Of a DNA stretch of 64,000 nucleotides, positions 19,266 through 28,946 are shown piece after piece. Source of the DNA: a sulfur-oxidizing endosymbiont of Gigantopelta aegis (lineage in GTDB: Bacteria; Pseudomonadota; Gammaproteobacteria; GRL18). Position 1 is the first letter of the stretch. Each line of letters opens with the position of its first letter. A model generated the notes under the pieces. It did no database searches. It worked only from the letters and a program-made list of their open reading frames with translations, and was not told the origin of the DNA. The position numbers were made by a program, and so were the translations under genes. Location: positions 1,487,015 to 1,551,014 of the forward strand of contig NZ_JAEHGE010000001.1 in the NCBI RefSeq assembly GCF_016097415.1, written 5' to 3'.

Positions 19266-20681
19266 ATGGCGTCAAGCTATATACTTGTTGTTGATGATGA
19301 GCCTGATATTCGAGGTTTGGTACAAGAAATCCTTCAAGATGAAGGCTACGAAGTTGAAACCGCTAAAAATGGTGGTACGGCTCGTGACAGTTGCCGTCAA
19401 AGACGTCCGGATTTAGTCTTATTAGATATTTGGATGCCGGATATTGATGGCATTAGCCTGCTTAAAGAGTGGAAAGAAAATACTGATAATAGCACCATGG
19501 GTAATTTCCCGGTTATTATGATGTCAGGTCATGGCAGTGTCGAAACAGCGGTTGAAGCCACCCGCCTAGGTGCCTATGATTTTCTGGAAAAACCCCTCTC
19601 TCTGGCAAAGTTATTATTAACAGTAGAACATGCCTTGCAGGCGCATAAACTGGATAAGGAAAATCAGGGCATGCGTCAGCAATTATCCATTGCCGATGAG
19701 CCCGTGGGTAAGAGTCAGGCCAATCAAGATCTGGCACAAGAGATTAAGCAAATTGCCCAGCATGATTCACGGGTATTATTTGTGGGAGAGCCGGGCAGCG
19801 GCAAGAGTAAATATTCACGCTTATTACACCGTTTAAGTAAGCGCTCAGAGCAACCCTATATCGAATTAGGCGTCGCCACACTGGATGTAGAAAACTCCGC
19901 ACGTGAACTCTTTGGCTCGGAAGTCGATGGCAAAATATATTACGGCTTATTAGAACAGGCCGGTTTGGGTACTTTGTATATTGATGATATTGGTGAAATG
20001 GATATGGCGACTCAGGGACGTTTGTTAAGCACCCTTGAAACCGGTTGCTTTCATCGTCTGGGTGGCTCAGAATCTATCGATCTCATGTGTCGCATTATTA
20101 CTGCTACGCATTATTCCATGGAGCAATTAATCGCTCAGGAGCAGTTTAAATCGGAGCTTTATTTTCAATTAAATGTGTTACAGGTCAAATTTCCTCCGCT
20201 GCGAGAGCATTGCGAAGATGTGCCTGATTTACTGAATTACTATCGTGACCGTTTTGTGCAACAAGAACAATTTAACTATCGTAACTTTTCCATTGCGGCA
20301 CTGAACAAATTACGCAATTACCCTTGGCCGGGTAATTTATTAGAATTAAAAAACTTAGTGCAGCGCTTATTGATTGTTTCTGATGAAGAAAATATTACTC
20401 TGGAAGAAGTTGAGAGTAGTATCGAATACGAAACACAACGATTAGACAAACAGGATGATTCATTGCCGGGAAATAGTGCTCTAAAAACTTTATTTGAACA
20501 CCCGCTGAAAGAAGCCCGGGAATTATTTGAAAAAGCTTATCTGGAAGAAAAGCTGATGGCTGTTGGTGGCAGTGTGGGCAAGGTTGCTCAGTTGGCTGGT
20601 GTTGAACGCACACACTTGTATCGGAAAATGAAGGTACTTGGCATTGATGCCAAGAAAATTTCTAAAAAGGCAAAAGAGTAA
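19266..20681 (+). CDS. ntrX: NtrX-like response regulator lacking the GAFTGA loop
   Basis: I take ATG 19266 (MASSYILVVDDEP) with GAGAGGAAAC upstream, giving 471 residues. The receiver spans 1-125, with the phosphorylated Asp in LVLLDIWMPDIDG. The AAA+ domain (about 140-350) has Walker A GEPGSGKS and Walker-B-like LYIDDIGEMD. A Fis-type HTH ends the protein (GSVGKVAQLAGVERTHLYRK). Between ELFGSE and GLLEQAGLGTLY there are only a few residues (VDGKIYY), so the sigma-54-contacting GAFTGA loop is missing. The protein probably does not activate sigma-54 promoters and may work as a DNA-binding regulator only. Confidence 0.9.
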   Translation: MASSYILVVDDEPDIRGLVQEILQDEGYEVETAKNGGTARDSCRQRRPDLVLLDIWMPDIDGISLLKEWKENTDNSTMGNFPVIMMSGHGSVETAVEATRLGAYDFLEKPLSLAKLLLTVEHALQAHKLDKENQGMRQQLSIADEPVGKSQANQDLAQEIKQIAQHDSRVLFVGEPGSGKSKYSRLLHRLSKRSEQPYIELGVATLDVENSARELFGSEVDGKIYYGLLEQAGLGTLYIDDIGEMDMATQGRLLSTLETGCFHRLGGSESIDLMCRIITATHYSMEQLIAQEQFKSELYFQLNVLQVKFPPLREHCEDVPDLLNYYRDRFVQQEQFNYRNFSIAALNKLRNYPWPGNLLELKNLVQRLLIVSDEENITLEEVESSIEYETQRLDKQDDSLPGNSALKTLFEHPLKEARELFEKAYLEEKLMAVGGSVGKVAQLAGVERTHLYRKMKVLGIDAKKISKKAKE

Positions 20682-20755
20682 TGCATTTTTTTAATCACTT
20701 GCTAAACTCTAATGATTCTTTTACATATTTTACATAAGGGTAATATTCCTGCGCT

Positions 20756-22129
20756 ATGAAAATATTAATTTTAGGTGCTGGTCAGGTAGGTTCTTCACTG
20801 GCTGAAAATTTGGCCAGTGAAGATAATGATATTACCGTTGTCGATGTTGACGGCCGCAAATTAGCTATTTTACAAGACCGTTTGGATATTCGCACTGTCA
20901 GAGGTCGAGGCTCACATCCTGATGTGCTGAACAAGGCTGGCTGTGATGATGCCGACATGATCATTGCGGTCACCAATAGTGATGAAACCAATATGATCGC
21001 CTGTCAGGTGGCTTATACTATTTTTCATACCCCCATGAAAATTGCTCGTGTACGCTCCAATCAATACCTGAGTCGCCCGGAACTTTTTTCTCATGAAGCT
21101 CTGCCGGTTGATGTACTGATTAGCCCTGAGCAATTAGTGACCGATTATATCAAGCGCTTGATTGCCTACCCCGGTGCCTTACAGGTACTGGATTTTGCTG
21201 GTGGTCAAGTGCAGCTCGTTGCAGTGAGAGCTTTTCAGGGCGGCCCTTTATTAGGGCATGAGCTACAAGAATTGCGTGATCACATGCCCAATGTTGATAC
21301 TCGGGTGGCGGCTATTTATCGCAAGGGCCATCCTATTACACCGATGGGTGATACCATTATTGAGGAAAATGATGAAGTGTTCTTCATTGTTGACCGTCGT
21401 AATACCCGCAAGGTGATGTCAGAATTACGCCGGGTTGATAAGCCCTATAAGCGCATTATGATAGCCGGAGGCGGTAATATTGGCCAGCGTTTAGCTCGAG
21501 CATTGGAAAACCGTCTGCATGTCAAAATCATCGATCATAATCCTGCCAATGCCCGTATGCTGTCAGAAGAGTTGGAAAAAACCATTGTCCTTTTGGGTGA
21601 TGCCTCCGATGAAGAATTATTGATTGAAGAAAATATCGAAGGCACCGATGTATTTTGTGCCTTGACCAATGATGATGAGGCTAATATTATGTCGGCCTTA
21701 CTGGCCAAGCGACTAGGGGCTCGAAAAGTGATGGCGCTGATCAATCGGGCAGCCTATGTTGATTTAGTCGAAAGTGGTGATATTGATATTGCGATTTCAC
21801 CACAGGAAGCAACCATTGGTAGCTTGCTCGCTCATGTGCGTCGTGGCGATGTTGAGATGGTACATTCACTACGCAAAGGCGCTGCAGAGGCTATTGAAGC
21901 CATTGCTCATGGTGATAAAAAGACTTCTAAAGTGGTGGGACGTGCGATTGAAGAAATTTCCCTGCCACCGGGTACCAATATTGGTGCTATTGTTCGTGCG
22001 GGTGAAGTTATTATTGCCCATCATGATACGGTGATTGAATCCGATGATCATATTATTTTATTTCTCGTGGACAAGCGTCATATTATTGATGTGGAACGTC
22101 TTTTTCAGGTCGCAGTGACCTTTATATAA
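20756..22129 (+). CDS. trkA: Trk potassium uptake protein TrkA
   Basis: The 457-residue cytoplasmic regulator of Trk potassium uptake consists of two tandem RCK_N/RCK_C units. Each begins with a nucleotide-binding Rossmann motif: [15 protein letters not shown] at residue 4 and [15 protein letters not shown] at about 236. Both halves keep the acidic residue after strand 2 (VVDVD, IIDHN). It binds NAD(H) or ATP and gates the channel protein encoded next (trkH, 58 bp downstream), and the two are probably one operon. Confidence 0.95.
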   Translation: MKILILGAGQVGSSLAENLASEDNDITVVDVDGRKLAILQDRLDIRTVRGRGSHPDVLNKAGCDDADMIIAVTNSDETNMIACQVAYTIFHTPMKIARVRSNQYLSRPELFSHEALPVDVLISPEQLVTDYIKRLIAYPGALQVLDFAGGQVQLVAVRAFQGGPLLGHELQELRDHMPNVDTRVAAIYRKGHPITPMGDTIIEENDEVFFIVDRRNTRKVMSELRRVDKPYKRIMIAGGGNIGQRLARALENRLHVKIIDHNPANARMLSEELEKTIVLLGDASDEELLIEENIEGTDVFCALTNDDEANIMSALLAKRLGARKVMALINRAAYVDLVESGDIDIAISPQEATIGSLLAHVRRGDVEMVHSLRKGAAEAIEAIAHGDKKTSKVVGRAIEEISLPPGTNIGAIVRAGEVIIAHHDTVIESDDHIILFLVDKRHIIDVERLFQVAVTFI

Positions 22130-22187
22130 CACCAATACTAATGCCAATACCAATAAAATCAACAAAATATTTAAACTGAGTTAGTTT

Positions 22188-23639
22188 ATGCAACCACTGG
22201 TTATTCTTCGCATCGTCGGTCTGCTACTGATGATTTTCAGTTCCACCGTGATACCCTCATTGATTATTTCATGGTGGTATGACGAGGGTGAAACGACCGC
22301 ATTTTTAAATGCTTTTTTAGTCATTCTCCTGAGTGGCTTTCTCATCTGGATCCCGGTCAAAGATCTTCGACGAGAACTTAGAATCCGAGATGGTTTTATT
22401 GTTGTGGTGTTATTCTGGTTTGTCTTTGGCCTCGTCGGTTCATTGCCACTGTATTTATCCCAGAGTCTGGACGCCTCATTTACCGATGCCTTATTTGAAT
22501 CCATTTCAGCCTTGACTACCACGGGGGCGACCGTCTTCACCGGTCTTGATGACTTGCCCCGCTCAATTCTCTATTACCGACAACAACTACAGTGGCTAGG
22601 TGGTATGGGTATTATCGTTTTGGCGGTTGCCGTGTTACCGATGCTGGGCATTGGTGGTATGCAATTGTATCGTGCTGAAACACCCGGGCCGATTAAAGAC
22701 AATAAACTGACCCCACGTATTACAGAAACCGCCAAGGCACTTTGGTATATTTATTTAGGCCTTACCATTTCTTGTGCCTTGGCTTATTGGATTGCAGGCA
22801 TGACACCCTTTGATGCCTTGGCACATAGCTTCTCCACTGTTGCTATCGGTGGCTTTTCGACCCATGATGCTTCGATAGGCTTTTTTAATAACCGCTTGAT
22901 TGAAGTGATTGCGGGCTTTTTCATGCTGCTGTCGGGGATTAATTTTGCGCTACATTTTAGTTCCTTGCGTATGCAAAGCTTAAAACCCTATTGGTTTGAT
23001 GTTGAGTTTCGTGTGTATTTAGCGATTCTGGGCTTCGCTTCAATGATTTCAGTTCTCTACCTGTATTTTACCGAAACCTTTTTGACCTGGAGTGATGCCT
23101 TGCATCATGGTATTTTCCAGACGATTTCAATTGGTACAACTGCCGGCTTTACTACCTCAGATTACTATAACTGGCCGGGCTTTCTCCCGGTCATGTTGTT
23201 ATTTATTAGTTTTGTTGGTGGCTGTGCTGGCTCGACCGGTGGTGGCATGAAAGTCATTCGCTTTATTTTATTGTTTAAACAAGGCATACGGGAAATTTTC
23301 CGTTTGATTCATCCTAGTGCGCAAATTCCCGTTAAAATTGGTGGCAAAGTGATGCCTGAAAATGTCAGTAATGCCATTTGGGGATTTTTCGCCCTCTATG
23401 TCGCCAGTTTTAGCGTTATGATGTTATTACTCATGGCATCCGGTCTGGATCAGGTGACGGCGTTTTCAGCATTAGCGGCCTGTTTAAATAACCTAGGCCC
23501 AGGCTTAGGTGATGTGGGGGCGAACTATAAGGGGATTAATGACTTTTCCAAATGGGTACTCTGCTTTGCCATGTTGCTAGGGCGTCTGGAGATTTTCACC
23601 TTGTTGGTTATCCTAACCCCGGCTTTCTGGCGCAGGTAA
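22188..23639 (+). CDS. trkH: Trk potassium channel subunit TrkH
   Basis: The 483-residue integral membrane protein has about ten hydrophobic segments arranged as four M1-P-M2 repeats. The P-loop filter regions are TTTGATVFTGLDDLPR, STVAIGGFSTHDAS, SIGTTAGFTTSDY and AACLNNLGPGLGDVG, each with the conserved Gly. It takes up potassium with TrkA as regulatory partner. The start is supported by GAGTTAG upstream. Confidence 0.95.
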   Translation: MQPLVILRIVGLLLMIFSSTVIPSLIISWWYDEGETTAFLNAFLVILLSGFLIWIPVKDLRRELRIRDGFIVVVLFWFVFGLVGSLPLYLSQSLDASFTDALFESISALTTTGATVFTGLDDLPRSILYYRQQLQWLGGMGIIVLAVAVLPMLGIGGMQLYRAETPGPIKDNKLTPRITETAKALWYIYLGLTISCALAYWIAGMTPFDALAHSFSTVAIGGFSTHDASIGFFNNRLIEVIAGFFMLLSGINFALHFSSLRMQSLKPYWFDVEFRVYLAILGFASMISVLYLYFTETFLTWSDALHHGIFQTISIGTTAGFTTSDYYNWPGFLPVMLLFISFVGGCAGSTGGGMKVIRFILLFKQGIREIFRLIHPSAQIPVKIGGKVMPENVSNAIWGFFALYVASFSVMMLLLMASGLDQVTAFSALAACLNNLGPGLGDVGANYKGINDFSKWVLCFAMLLGRLEIFTLLVILTPAFWRR

Positions 23640-23697
23640 TAAAGATAATAAAAATATAAAAATGCTGAATTAATAAAAAAGAGATATAGTAAAAACG

Positions 23698-24294
23698 ATG
23701 CAAGCAATAAGAAAAAAATGGAACGAGCGTTATGAGCAAGTCTATGCGCCCAATCAAGTCATCGATGTTTTAGAATTAAATGGTCACTTACTACCCAAAC
23801 AGGGCAAGTCACTCGACCTAGCTTGTGGCTTAGGAGGTAATGCCCTAAGGCTTGCAGAGCTGGGCTTAGAAAGTCATGCCTGGGATATCTCAGATGCAGC
23901 CGTTGAAAAAGTGCAAGAGTTTGCCCGTGAACGGCATTTAACAATTGCTACCCGACAATGTGATATTAGCCAATACGATGTTCAGCAAACGCTGCACAAT
24001 GAAGGCTTTGATGTCATAGTGGTGGGACATTTTTTACTCAGAGGCGTGATCCCCTCATTGATTTCAGCCTTAAAGCCCGGCGGCTTAATTTTTTATCAAA
24101 CTTTTATAGAAGAACAAATAGACAGCGAGCAGCCTATCCGTAGTGGGCCAACAAATAAAAGCTTTCGCCTCAAAAAAAATGAACTGCTACAATTGTTTCC
24201 TGGCCTGACACTGCGTTATTATCGTGAAGACGGTATTTTAGGTAATCAGGATAAAGGTGTGCGCAATGAGGCTTTGCTGGTAGCAGAAAAATAA
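23698..24294 (+). CDS. Class I SAM-dependent methyltransferase
   Basis: The 198-residue protein has a clear SAM-binding motif I (LDLACGLGGNALRLAELG, about residues 40-57), an acidic motif II (HAWDISDAAVEKV) and a motif near VIVVGHFLLRGVIPSLISALKPGGLI. This is the TehB-like/small-molecule methyltransferase pattern. The substrate cannot be told from sequence. It follows trkH by 58 bp in the same direction; an operon link is possible but functionally unexplained. Confidence 0.85.
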   Translation: MQAIRKKWNERYEQVYAPNQVIDVLELNGHLLPKQGKSLDLACGLGGNALRLAELGLESHAWDISDAAVEKVQEFARERHLTIATRQCDISQYDVQQTLHNEGFDVIVVGHFLLRGVIPSLISALKPGGLIFYQTFIEEQIDSEQPIRSGPTNKSFRLKKNELLQLFPGLTLRYYREDGILGNQDKGVRNEALLVAEK

Positions 24295-24497
24295 ACCAAC
24301 TCATCAATGTCCCACTAGAAAAACATAAACGGCATCACAGAATGCTGTAAACAATGATTTTTTTAGGTTTATTACAATATCGTGTGAGTGGTTTTTATGC
24401 GGGCTGTGTTCGGCTGGTGAAACAGCAGCCTAAGAATGATTCCGATTTTTTATTTCCTTATGAACAATGTCGCTTTGATTCTATCTATCTTGATGAA

Positions 24498-25544
24498 TTA
24501 CGTTTTTTTTCCTAATTTTTGTTTCCAGAGCGCTGCTTTTTCAAGCGCATATTTTTGCATATCTTCAACTTTATCCACTTCATCAATAATTTCTCTCCCC
24601 AAAAGTGTTTCAATGACATCTTCAAGGGTGACAATGCCGGCATATTGACGATATGAATCATGGACAAGAAATAAATGCTCTTTGCGTTTGATAAATTTAT
24701 CTACAAGAAAATAAACAGGCATATCTTCCGGTACTCGATAAATTGAGTTCATAAAGTTTTTTATTGGTTCATGGATTTGTTTGTTTTTAGAGGCTGACTT
24801 AAGTATCGTCCTAGCATAAACAAGTCCGATTATATTATCGCTGGTATTTTCAAAAACAGGTATACGGGAATAGATGTACAGATCATCATTGAGTAAAACA
24901 CTTTCAATACTATCTTCTCTATCCAGTGAAAAGACAACACTGCGTGGTGTGAGAATATCTTTAACCTTGATCTGTTTCAATTTAAGTAAGTTTTCAATCA
25001 GATGACTTTCATCTTCTTCCAGAATCCCGCTTTCTTCACCTATTTCTGCCATAGCAACAATTTCCGCTCGTGTAGGCCTGTTATCAGAACCCTTTTTAAT
25101 ATGATGAGTGATCAAACTGGAAAACCATAAGAAGGGTAAAAGAATGCGAGTAAGGAATTTAATGATATAAGCAGTAGGTTTAGCGAGTTCACGCCAATAG
25201 GTGGCACCGATAGTTTTGGGAATGATTTCTGAGAAATAAAGAATGAGCAGAGTTAAAATGACTGCAATAAGGCTTTGCCACTGGACACCAAAAATTCGAA
25301 CAGCTTCAGCGCCTACCCCAGCAGCGCCCATAGTATGTGCAATCGTATTTAAGATTAGAATGGATGAAATGGATGTATCTATATCAGATTTGAGTCCACT
25401 GAGAATTTTCTTAAAGCGGGAATTATCATCGAGTGAAACAATATAAGTCTGGCTAATCGAAAGCAAAACAGCTTCGAGTACTGAACATAAAAATGACACA
25501 AAAAGTGCTAGTGATAGATAGAAAAAGAGTAAACCCATTGACAT
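24498..25544 (-). CDS. CNNM/CorC family membrane protein (DUF21 plus CBS)
   Basis: The 348-residue protein has a DUF21 domain with three to four membrane helices (residues 1-150; LCSVLEAVLLSIS, NTIAHTMGAAGVG, LYFSEIIPKTIGA), then a pair of CBS domains (about 190-320; VKDILTPRSVVFSL, AGIVTLEDVIETLLGREIIDEVD). This is the CNNM/CorB/HlyC family, linked to magnesium or cobalt efflux. It lacks the C-terminal CorC_HlyC domain found in longer members. It is transcribed alone and converges on the methyltransferase gene. Confidence 0.88.
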   Translation of the reverse strand: MSMGLLFFYLSLALFVSFLCSVLEAVLLSISQTYIVSLDDNSRFKKILSGLKSDIDTSISSILILNTIAHTMGAAGVGAEAVRIFGVQWQSLIAVILTLLILYFSEIIPKTIGATYWRELAKPTAYIIKFLTRILLPFLWFSSLITHHIKKGSDNRPTRAEIVAMAEIGEESGILEEDESHLIENLLKLKQIKVKDILTPRSVVFSLDREDSIESVLLNDDLYIYSRIPVFENTSDNIIGLVYARTILKSASKNKQIHEPIKNFMNSIYRVPEDMPVYFLVDKFIKRKEHLFLVHDSYRQYAGIVTLEDVIETLLGREIIDEVDKVEDMQKYALEKAALWKQKLGKKT

Positions 25545-25653
25545 TTAACCAGAGTGTAAGTTGAGAGATCATTATAAGCAAAATTTTCTGATTTATTCTA
25601 CTTAATTTGAGTCGAAGACCTTATTGGTCCAATTAACGGCTTCAATACTTTTT

Positions 25654-25827
25654 TAGTGTCTATCCGTAAATAGTTTTTTTATATAAATAATCGTAGGGTG
25701 GGCATGGCTTTATCTGCCCACGCTGACTCAAGCGCTTATTATGTACACTTTCAGCGTGGGCACAAAAAGCGTGCCCACCCTACGGTCAAAATTATCAAAT
25801 AATTCTAGAATAAACGGATGGACACTA
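25654..25827. repeat. MITE-like palindromic element, copy 3 (most complete, 174 bp)
   Basis: Outer inverted ends TAGTGTCTATCCGT (25654-25667) and ACGGATGGACACTA (ending 25827) flank an inner palindrome at 25693-25783 (GTAGGGTGGGCATGGCTTTA to its GTGCCCACCCTAC end). Both layers of symmetry make it look like a miniature inverted-repeat transposon. Its right end supplies the TAG stop of the CBS gene. Confidence 0.75.
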
Positions 25828-26340
25828 GTTAGGAAATTCAGGTGAGCATGATGGTGTATTTTTAATTATCAGCATTTTTTTAGCGACAGATAGACGGGTA
25901 ATAATACCTTTGTAATCACAATGAGATTTGTCTACATTATCAGCGCAGTCAGCGACAAAGATGAAGCTGCTATTATGCTGCTCCATCAGTGCAACAGCGC
26001 GGATCAATATGGTGTTAGAAGCGACGAAACGAAAAGGTTTTTCGATATAATCATCGACAGGTTTGTGGAGTAAGGTATTAATTTTCTCCATTGCCTGGGT
26101 AGTGCAGTTCATATCATTGCTCAGTAGGCCTGCAAGCTCTACTAAATAGTTGGGCAGACAATCTTTGCCCATCACTCGTTTTAGCGAAACAAAACCCTGT
26201 ATCAGACCTTCTTTATCACGAAAGGGCAGCGCCGGTACATTCGCTTCAATACAGGATTCAAACATATCTTTGACAGTCTCTCCGCTGTTCACGGTTGCTG
26301 TGGAGATAATGATCTCTTTAATATCTGTATTTACTATCAT
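25825..26340 (-). CDS. CBS-domain protein
   Basis: The 171-residue cytoplasmic protein consists of a CBS domain pair: IKEIIISTATVNSGETVKDM with PALPFRDKEGLIQGFVSLKRVM at residues 7-55, and KPFRFVASNTILIRAVALMEQH with GIITRLSVAKKM at about 100-155. CBS pairs usually bind adenosine nucleotides and regulate partners. It starts 9 bp after the antiporter gene, so it is probably its regulatory partner in one operon. The stop TAG lies in a palindromic element, so the original C-terminus may have been altered. Confidence 0.85.
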   Translation of the reverse strand: MIVNTDIKEIIISTATVNSGETVKDMFESCIEANVPALPFRDKEGLIQGFVSLKRVMGKDCLPNYLVELAGLLSNDMNCTTQAMEKINTLLHKPVDDYIEKPFRFVASNTILIRAVALMEQHNSSFIFVADCADNVDKSHCDYKGIITRLSVAKKMLIIKNTPSCSPEFPN

Positions 26341-26349
26341 TTGCTTATC

Positions 26350-27690
26350 CTAAAGAAAGCGCCAGGTAATGTAAACATGGCTGATGGCAATACTTACCAG
26401 CATCAGAGGGAAAGCATAAGCCATAAATTTTAAAAATGCGATGGGAAAGCCTGCCCGCTCAGCATATCCTGCAACAATCAGGTTGGCACTGGCACCGATC
26501 AGGGAGCCATTACCGCCGAGACAAGCACCTAAAGCCAATGACCACCAGAGAGGCATTAATGCCTCTGTTCCGCCAAATGCCGGTGCCATGGACTTAATCA
26601 TGGGGATCATGGTGGCAACAAAAGGAATGTTGTCTACTAGAGCAGAAATGATGGCTGACATCCATAAGATGGCCAGTGTGGTGGTGTTAAAATCACCCTC
26701 GGTTAAGTGCAGCATTTTTTCGGCCAGTAAACTCAGTACACCAGAATGCTCGACACCAGCGACTATAATAAACAGACCGACAAAAAAGAAAATAGTGATC
26801 CATTCTGCTTCTTTAAAGCACTTGTCGACATTGATAGTTTGTTCCTCTGAAGTTCGGCCTATATTATCCAGCAACATTAACAGTGCAGCGCCGCCCATGG
26901 CAATGGTTGCAGGTTCTAAATTCAGGCTATGGGCATTCATAAACAGTACCAGCACCAGAAATAGAACAAAAAGAGAGCGTTTCAATAATGGAATATCCTG
27001 TAAAGCCTTGCGCTCATCAAAGCTCATGACATGCTGGCGTTTGTCGTCAGAGGCAGTTAGTTTTCTTCCCCAGATAAGATAAATCATTCCTAGGTTAATG
27101 AGCATGATGAAAATAGTAATAGGTGCCAGATTATAAACAAAATCATTAAAGCCTAAACCAACAGCCGAGCCGATCATTATATTGGGTGGATCGCCAATAA
27201 GAGTAGAAGCACCACCAATATTAGAGGCAAAAATTTCAGAAAACAAGAATGGGAAGGGAGGAATCTGAAGTTCCTGAGTGATTAATAGTGTAATGGGTGC
27301 GATTAATAAGACGGTGGTGACATTATCAAGCAAGGCTGAAAATATAGCTGTGACCACCGATAACATGAGCATAATGCCCCAGGGGGAGGCTTTGACTTTT
27401 TTTGCTGACCAGATGGCAATATACTGAAAAATTCCGCTGCGCTGGGTAATGGCAACAATGACCATCATACCGGTGAGCAAGCCGATGGTATTAAAATCAA
27501 CACCATTAACCGCTGCTTCCTGGGTCAGTACACCGAGCATTATCATCAGAGAAGCACCCAATAGTGCAATAATTGCACGATTTACTTTTTCACTAATGAC
27601 AACTAGGTAAGTACCAATAAAGAGGACCGTTGAAACCCAGAAAGGATCCCAGCCAAAAATAACTTGTGATGCCAGTTCTGTTTGATGCAT
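26350..27690 (-). CDS. NhaD/ArsB-type ion antiporter
   Basis: The 446-residue protein has about 11-12 hydrophobic helices. Family signatures of the ArsB/NhaD (ion transporter) superfamily are present twice: LLDNVTTVLLIAPITLLI followed by SNIGGASTLIGDPPNIMIG, and ALVDNIPFVATMIPMIK followed by CLGGNGSLIGASANLIVAG. The GDPPN segment is typical of NhaD-like Na+/H+ antiporters and the P-protein group. Sodium/proton exchange is the best guess. It is followed by a CBS-domain gene. Confidence 0.85.
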   Translation of the reverse strand: MHQTELASQVIFGWDPFWVSTVLFIGTYLVVISEKVNRAIIALLGASLMIMLGVLTQEAAVNGVDFNTIGLLTGMMVIVAITQRSGIFQYIAIWSAKKVKASPWGIMLMLSVVTAIFSALLDNVTTVLLIAPITLLITQELQIPPFPFLFSEIFASNIGGASTLIGDPPNIMIGSAVGLGFNDFVYNLAPITIFIMLINLGMIYLIWGRKLTASDDKRQHVMSFDERKALQDIPLLKRSLFVLFLVLVLFMNAHSLNLEPATIAMGGAALLMLLDNIGRTSEEQTINVDKCFKEAEWITIFFFVGLFIIVAGVEHSGVLSLLAEKMLHLTEGDFNTTTLAILWMSAIISALVDNIPFVATMIPMIKSMAPAFGGTEALMPLWWSLALGACLGGNGSLIGASANLIVAGYAERAGFPIAFLKFMAYAFPLMLVSIAISHVYITWRFL

Positions 27691-27848
27691 AGCAATACAA
27701 CTTCTTTTTTTAGAGTTGTTCTAACTATAGGATATTATAGCTAATAATCCTAGAAACCTCAGTTGAATCCTAGCGAGAGCGATCAAAGTGCTGGAGGCTT
27801 TTAGTTAAAATAACGAAGTTTGCATTTCCAAGTGTCATGGGTATAGAC

Positions 27849-28445
27849 TTAAATTGTCTTCGGTGGCTGAGTCGCTTGTTGTTGTTTTTGTCGTTGTTGC
27901 TCAATTTCCTGATTTAAGTCTTCTAAGGTTTCATTTAAAGAGTGTTCCAATTGTTGTAGTTCATCCTTCACTGATTCGCCCATCACCTTAACGCCTTTAT
28001 CAATGGTTTCGCGCATAGTGTTGGTCAGTTGATCAATGACCGATTGTAGTTCACTGCCCAGCATTGAATCTCGGGTGGCATTAAAATCGACTAGCCACTG
28101 GCCATTTTGATTAAGCAATATCGTGCGCAATGCCGTGGTGTTTTTTTCGGTGCCTTCATGACGGGTTATTTGTGTGAGTATTTCTGCCTTGGAAAGAGTC
28201 AGGCTTTGTTCGCCCAGTTCAACGAAATCTTTAGCATCATGTAAAATGATTTTAAAGCTGGCCATACTTTGGGGGGTAATTAACTGTTTGGCTGCTTCAG
28301 TATCACCTTTTAAACTAGCAGCCCAAAAGGCTTCGGCAACGGTTTGTGGGGTATTGGGTTTAACCGGCGTGCAGGCAGAAAGCAAAAATACTGCAATCAG
28401 GCTAATTAATAATAAAAAATGGCTGAAAATAGCTATTGGTTTCAT
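27849..28445 (-). CDS. DUF4878-like lipoprotein
   Basis: I choose ATG 28443-28445 (MKPIAIFSHF) because a typical lipoprotein signal follows, with lipobox LLSAC at about residues 21-25. An upstream in-frame ATG at 28484 would place 13 residues before it. The product is 198 residues. The domain TPQTVAEAFWAASLKGDTEAAKQLITPQS resembles DUF4878/NTF2-like lipoproteins. The last 50 residues are a Gln-rich coiled coil ending in QQATQPPKTI. The protein is probably anchored in the envelope; function unknown. Confidence 0.75.
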   Translation of the reverse strand: MKPIAIFSHFLLLISLIAVFLLSACTPVKPNTPQTVAEAFWAASLKGDTEAAKQLITPQSMASFKIILHDAKDFVELGEQSLTLSKAEILTQITRHEGTEKNTTALRTILLNQNGQWLVDFNATRDSMLGSELQSVIDQLTNTMRETIDKGVKVMGESVKDELQQLEHSLNETLEDLNQEIEQQRQKQQQATQPPKTI

Positions 28446-28508
28446 AAAAAATCTCAAAATAGTTGACGATATAGTGGCTATCATACTACAAAATTTGAGT
28501 ATAAAAAA

Positions 28509-28946
28509 TTAGACAGAGAGGGAAAAGGTGACCGGGCCATCGTTGACTAAGGAGATTTGCATATCAGCACCAAATTGACCGGCTTCTACATGCTCGTATT
28601 GAGTTTTTGCCTGCTTCAATAGATGGTTAAATAAGATTTCAGCTTCAGCAGGTGGTTTTGCAGTACTGAAGCTGGGACGCAGACCTTTTTTGGTATCAGC
28701 GGCCAAGGTGAATTGAGGTACCAGGAGCAAGCCACCCTGAATATCGCTGACGCTTAAATTCATTTTATCGTCTGCATCGGCAAAGAGACGATAATTGAGT
28801 AGGCGATGTAATAACTTGTCAGCTTGTTCAATTTGATCGTTTTTTTGCATGCCGACCAAAACAAGCAGTCCCTGCTCGATTTGGCCAATGCTTTGCTTAT
28901 CGACCTGAACTTCTGCCCGGATAACTCGCTGAATAAGGCCTATCAT
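28509..28946 (-). CDS. dtd: D-aminoacyl-tRNA deacylase
   Basis: The 145-residue enzyme hydrolyses D-amino acids from mischarged tRNA. It keeps the active-site motif QFTLAADTKKGLRPSF (about residues 77-92, with Thr) and the Gly-cisPro motif in NDGPVTFSL at the C-terminus. The position before QFTL is Pro rather than the Ser of the E. coli enzyme. The start abuts the stop of the upstream dynamin fragment, so they are probably co-transcribed. Confidence 0.94.
   Translation of the reverse strand: MIGLIQRVIRAEVQVDKQSIGQIEQGLLVLVGMQKNDQIEQADKLLHRLLNYRLFADADDKMNLSVSDIQGGLLLVPQFTLAADTKKGLRPSFSTAKPPAEAEILFNHLLKQAKTQYEHVEAGQFGADMQISLVNDGPVTFSLSV

Noticed and set aside
24354-24515. Small frame of 53 codons (MIFLGLLQYRVSGFYAG..)
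   Set aside because: No ribosome binding site, no recognised family, and it overlaps the end of the CNNM gene; it may be a remnant but I cannot support it as a gene.
24436-24648. 70-codon plus-strand frame
   Set aside because: Mostly antisense to the CNNM/CorC-like gene; shadow frame.
26441-27082. 213-codon frame antisense to the antiporter
   Set aside because: Composition follows the antiporter codons in reverse; no start signal or motif.
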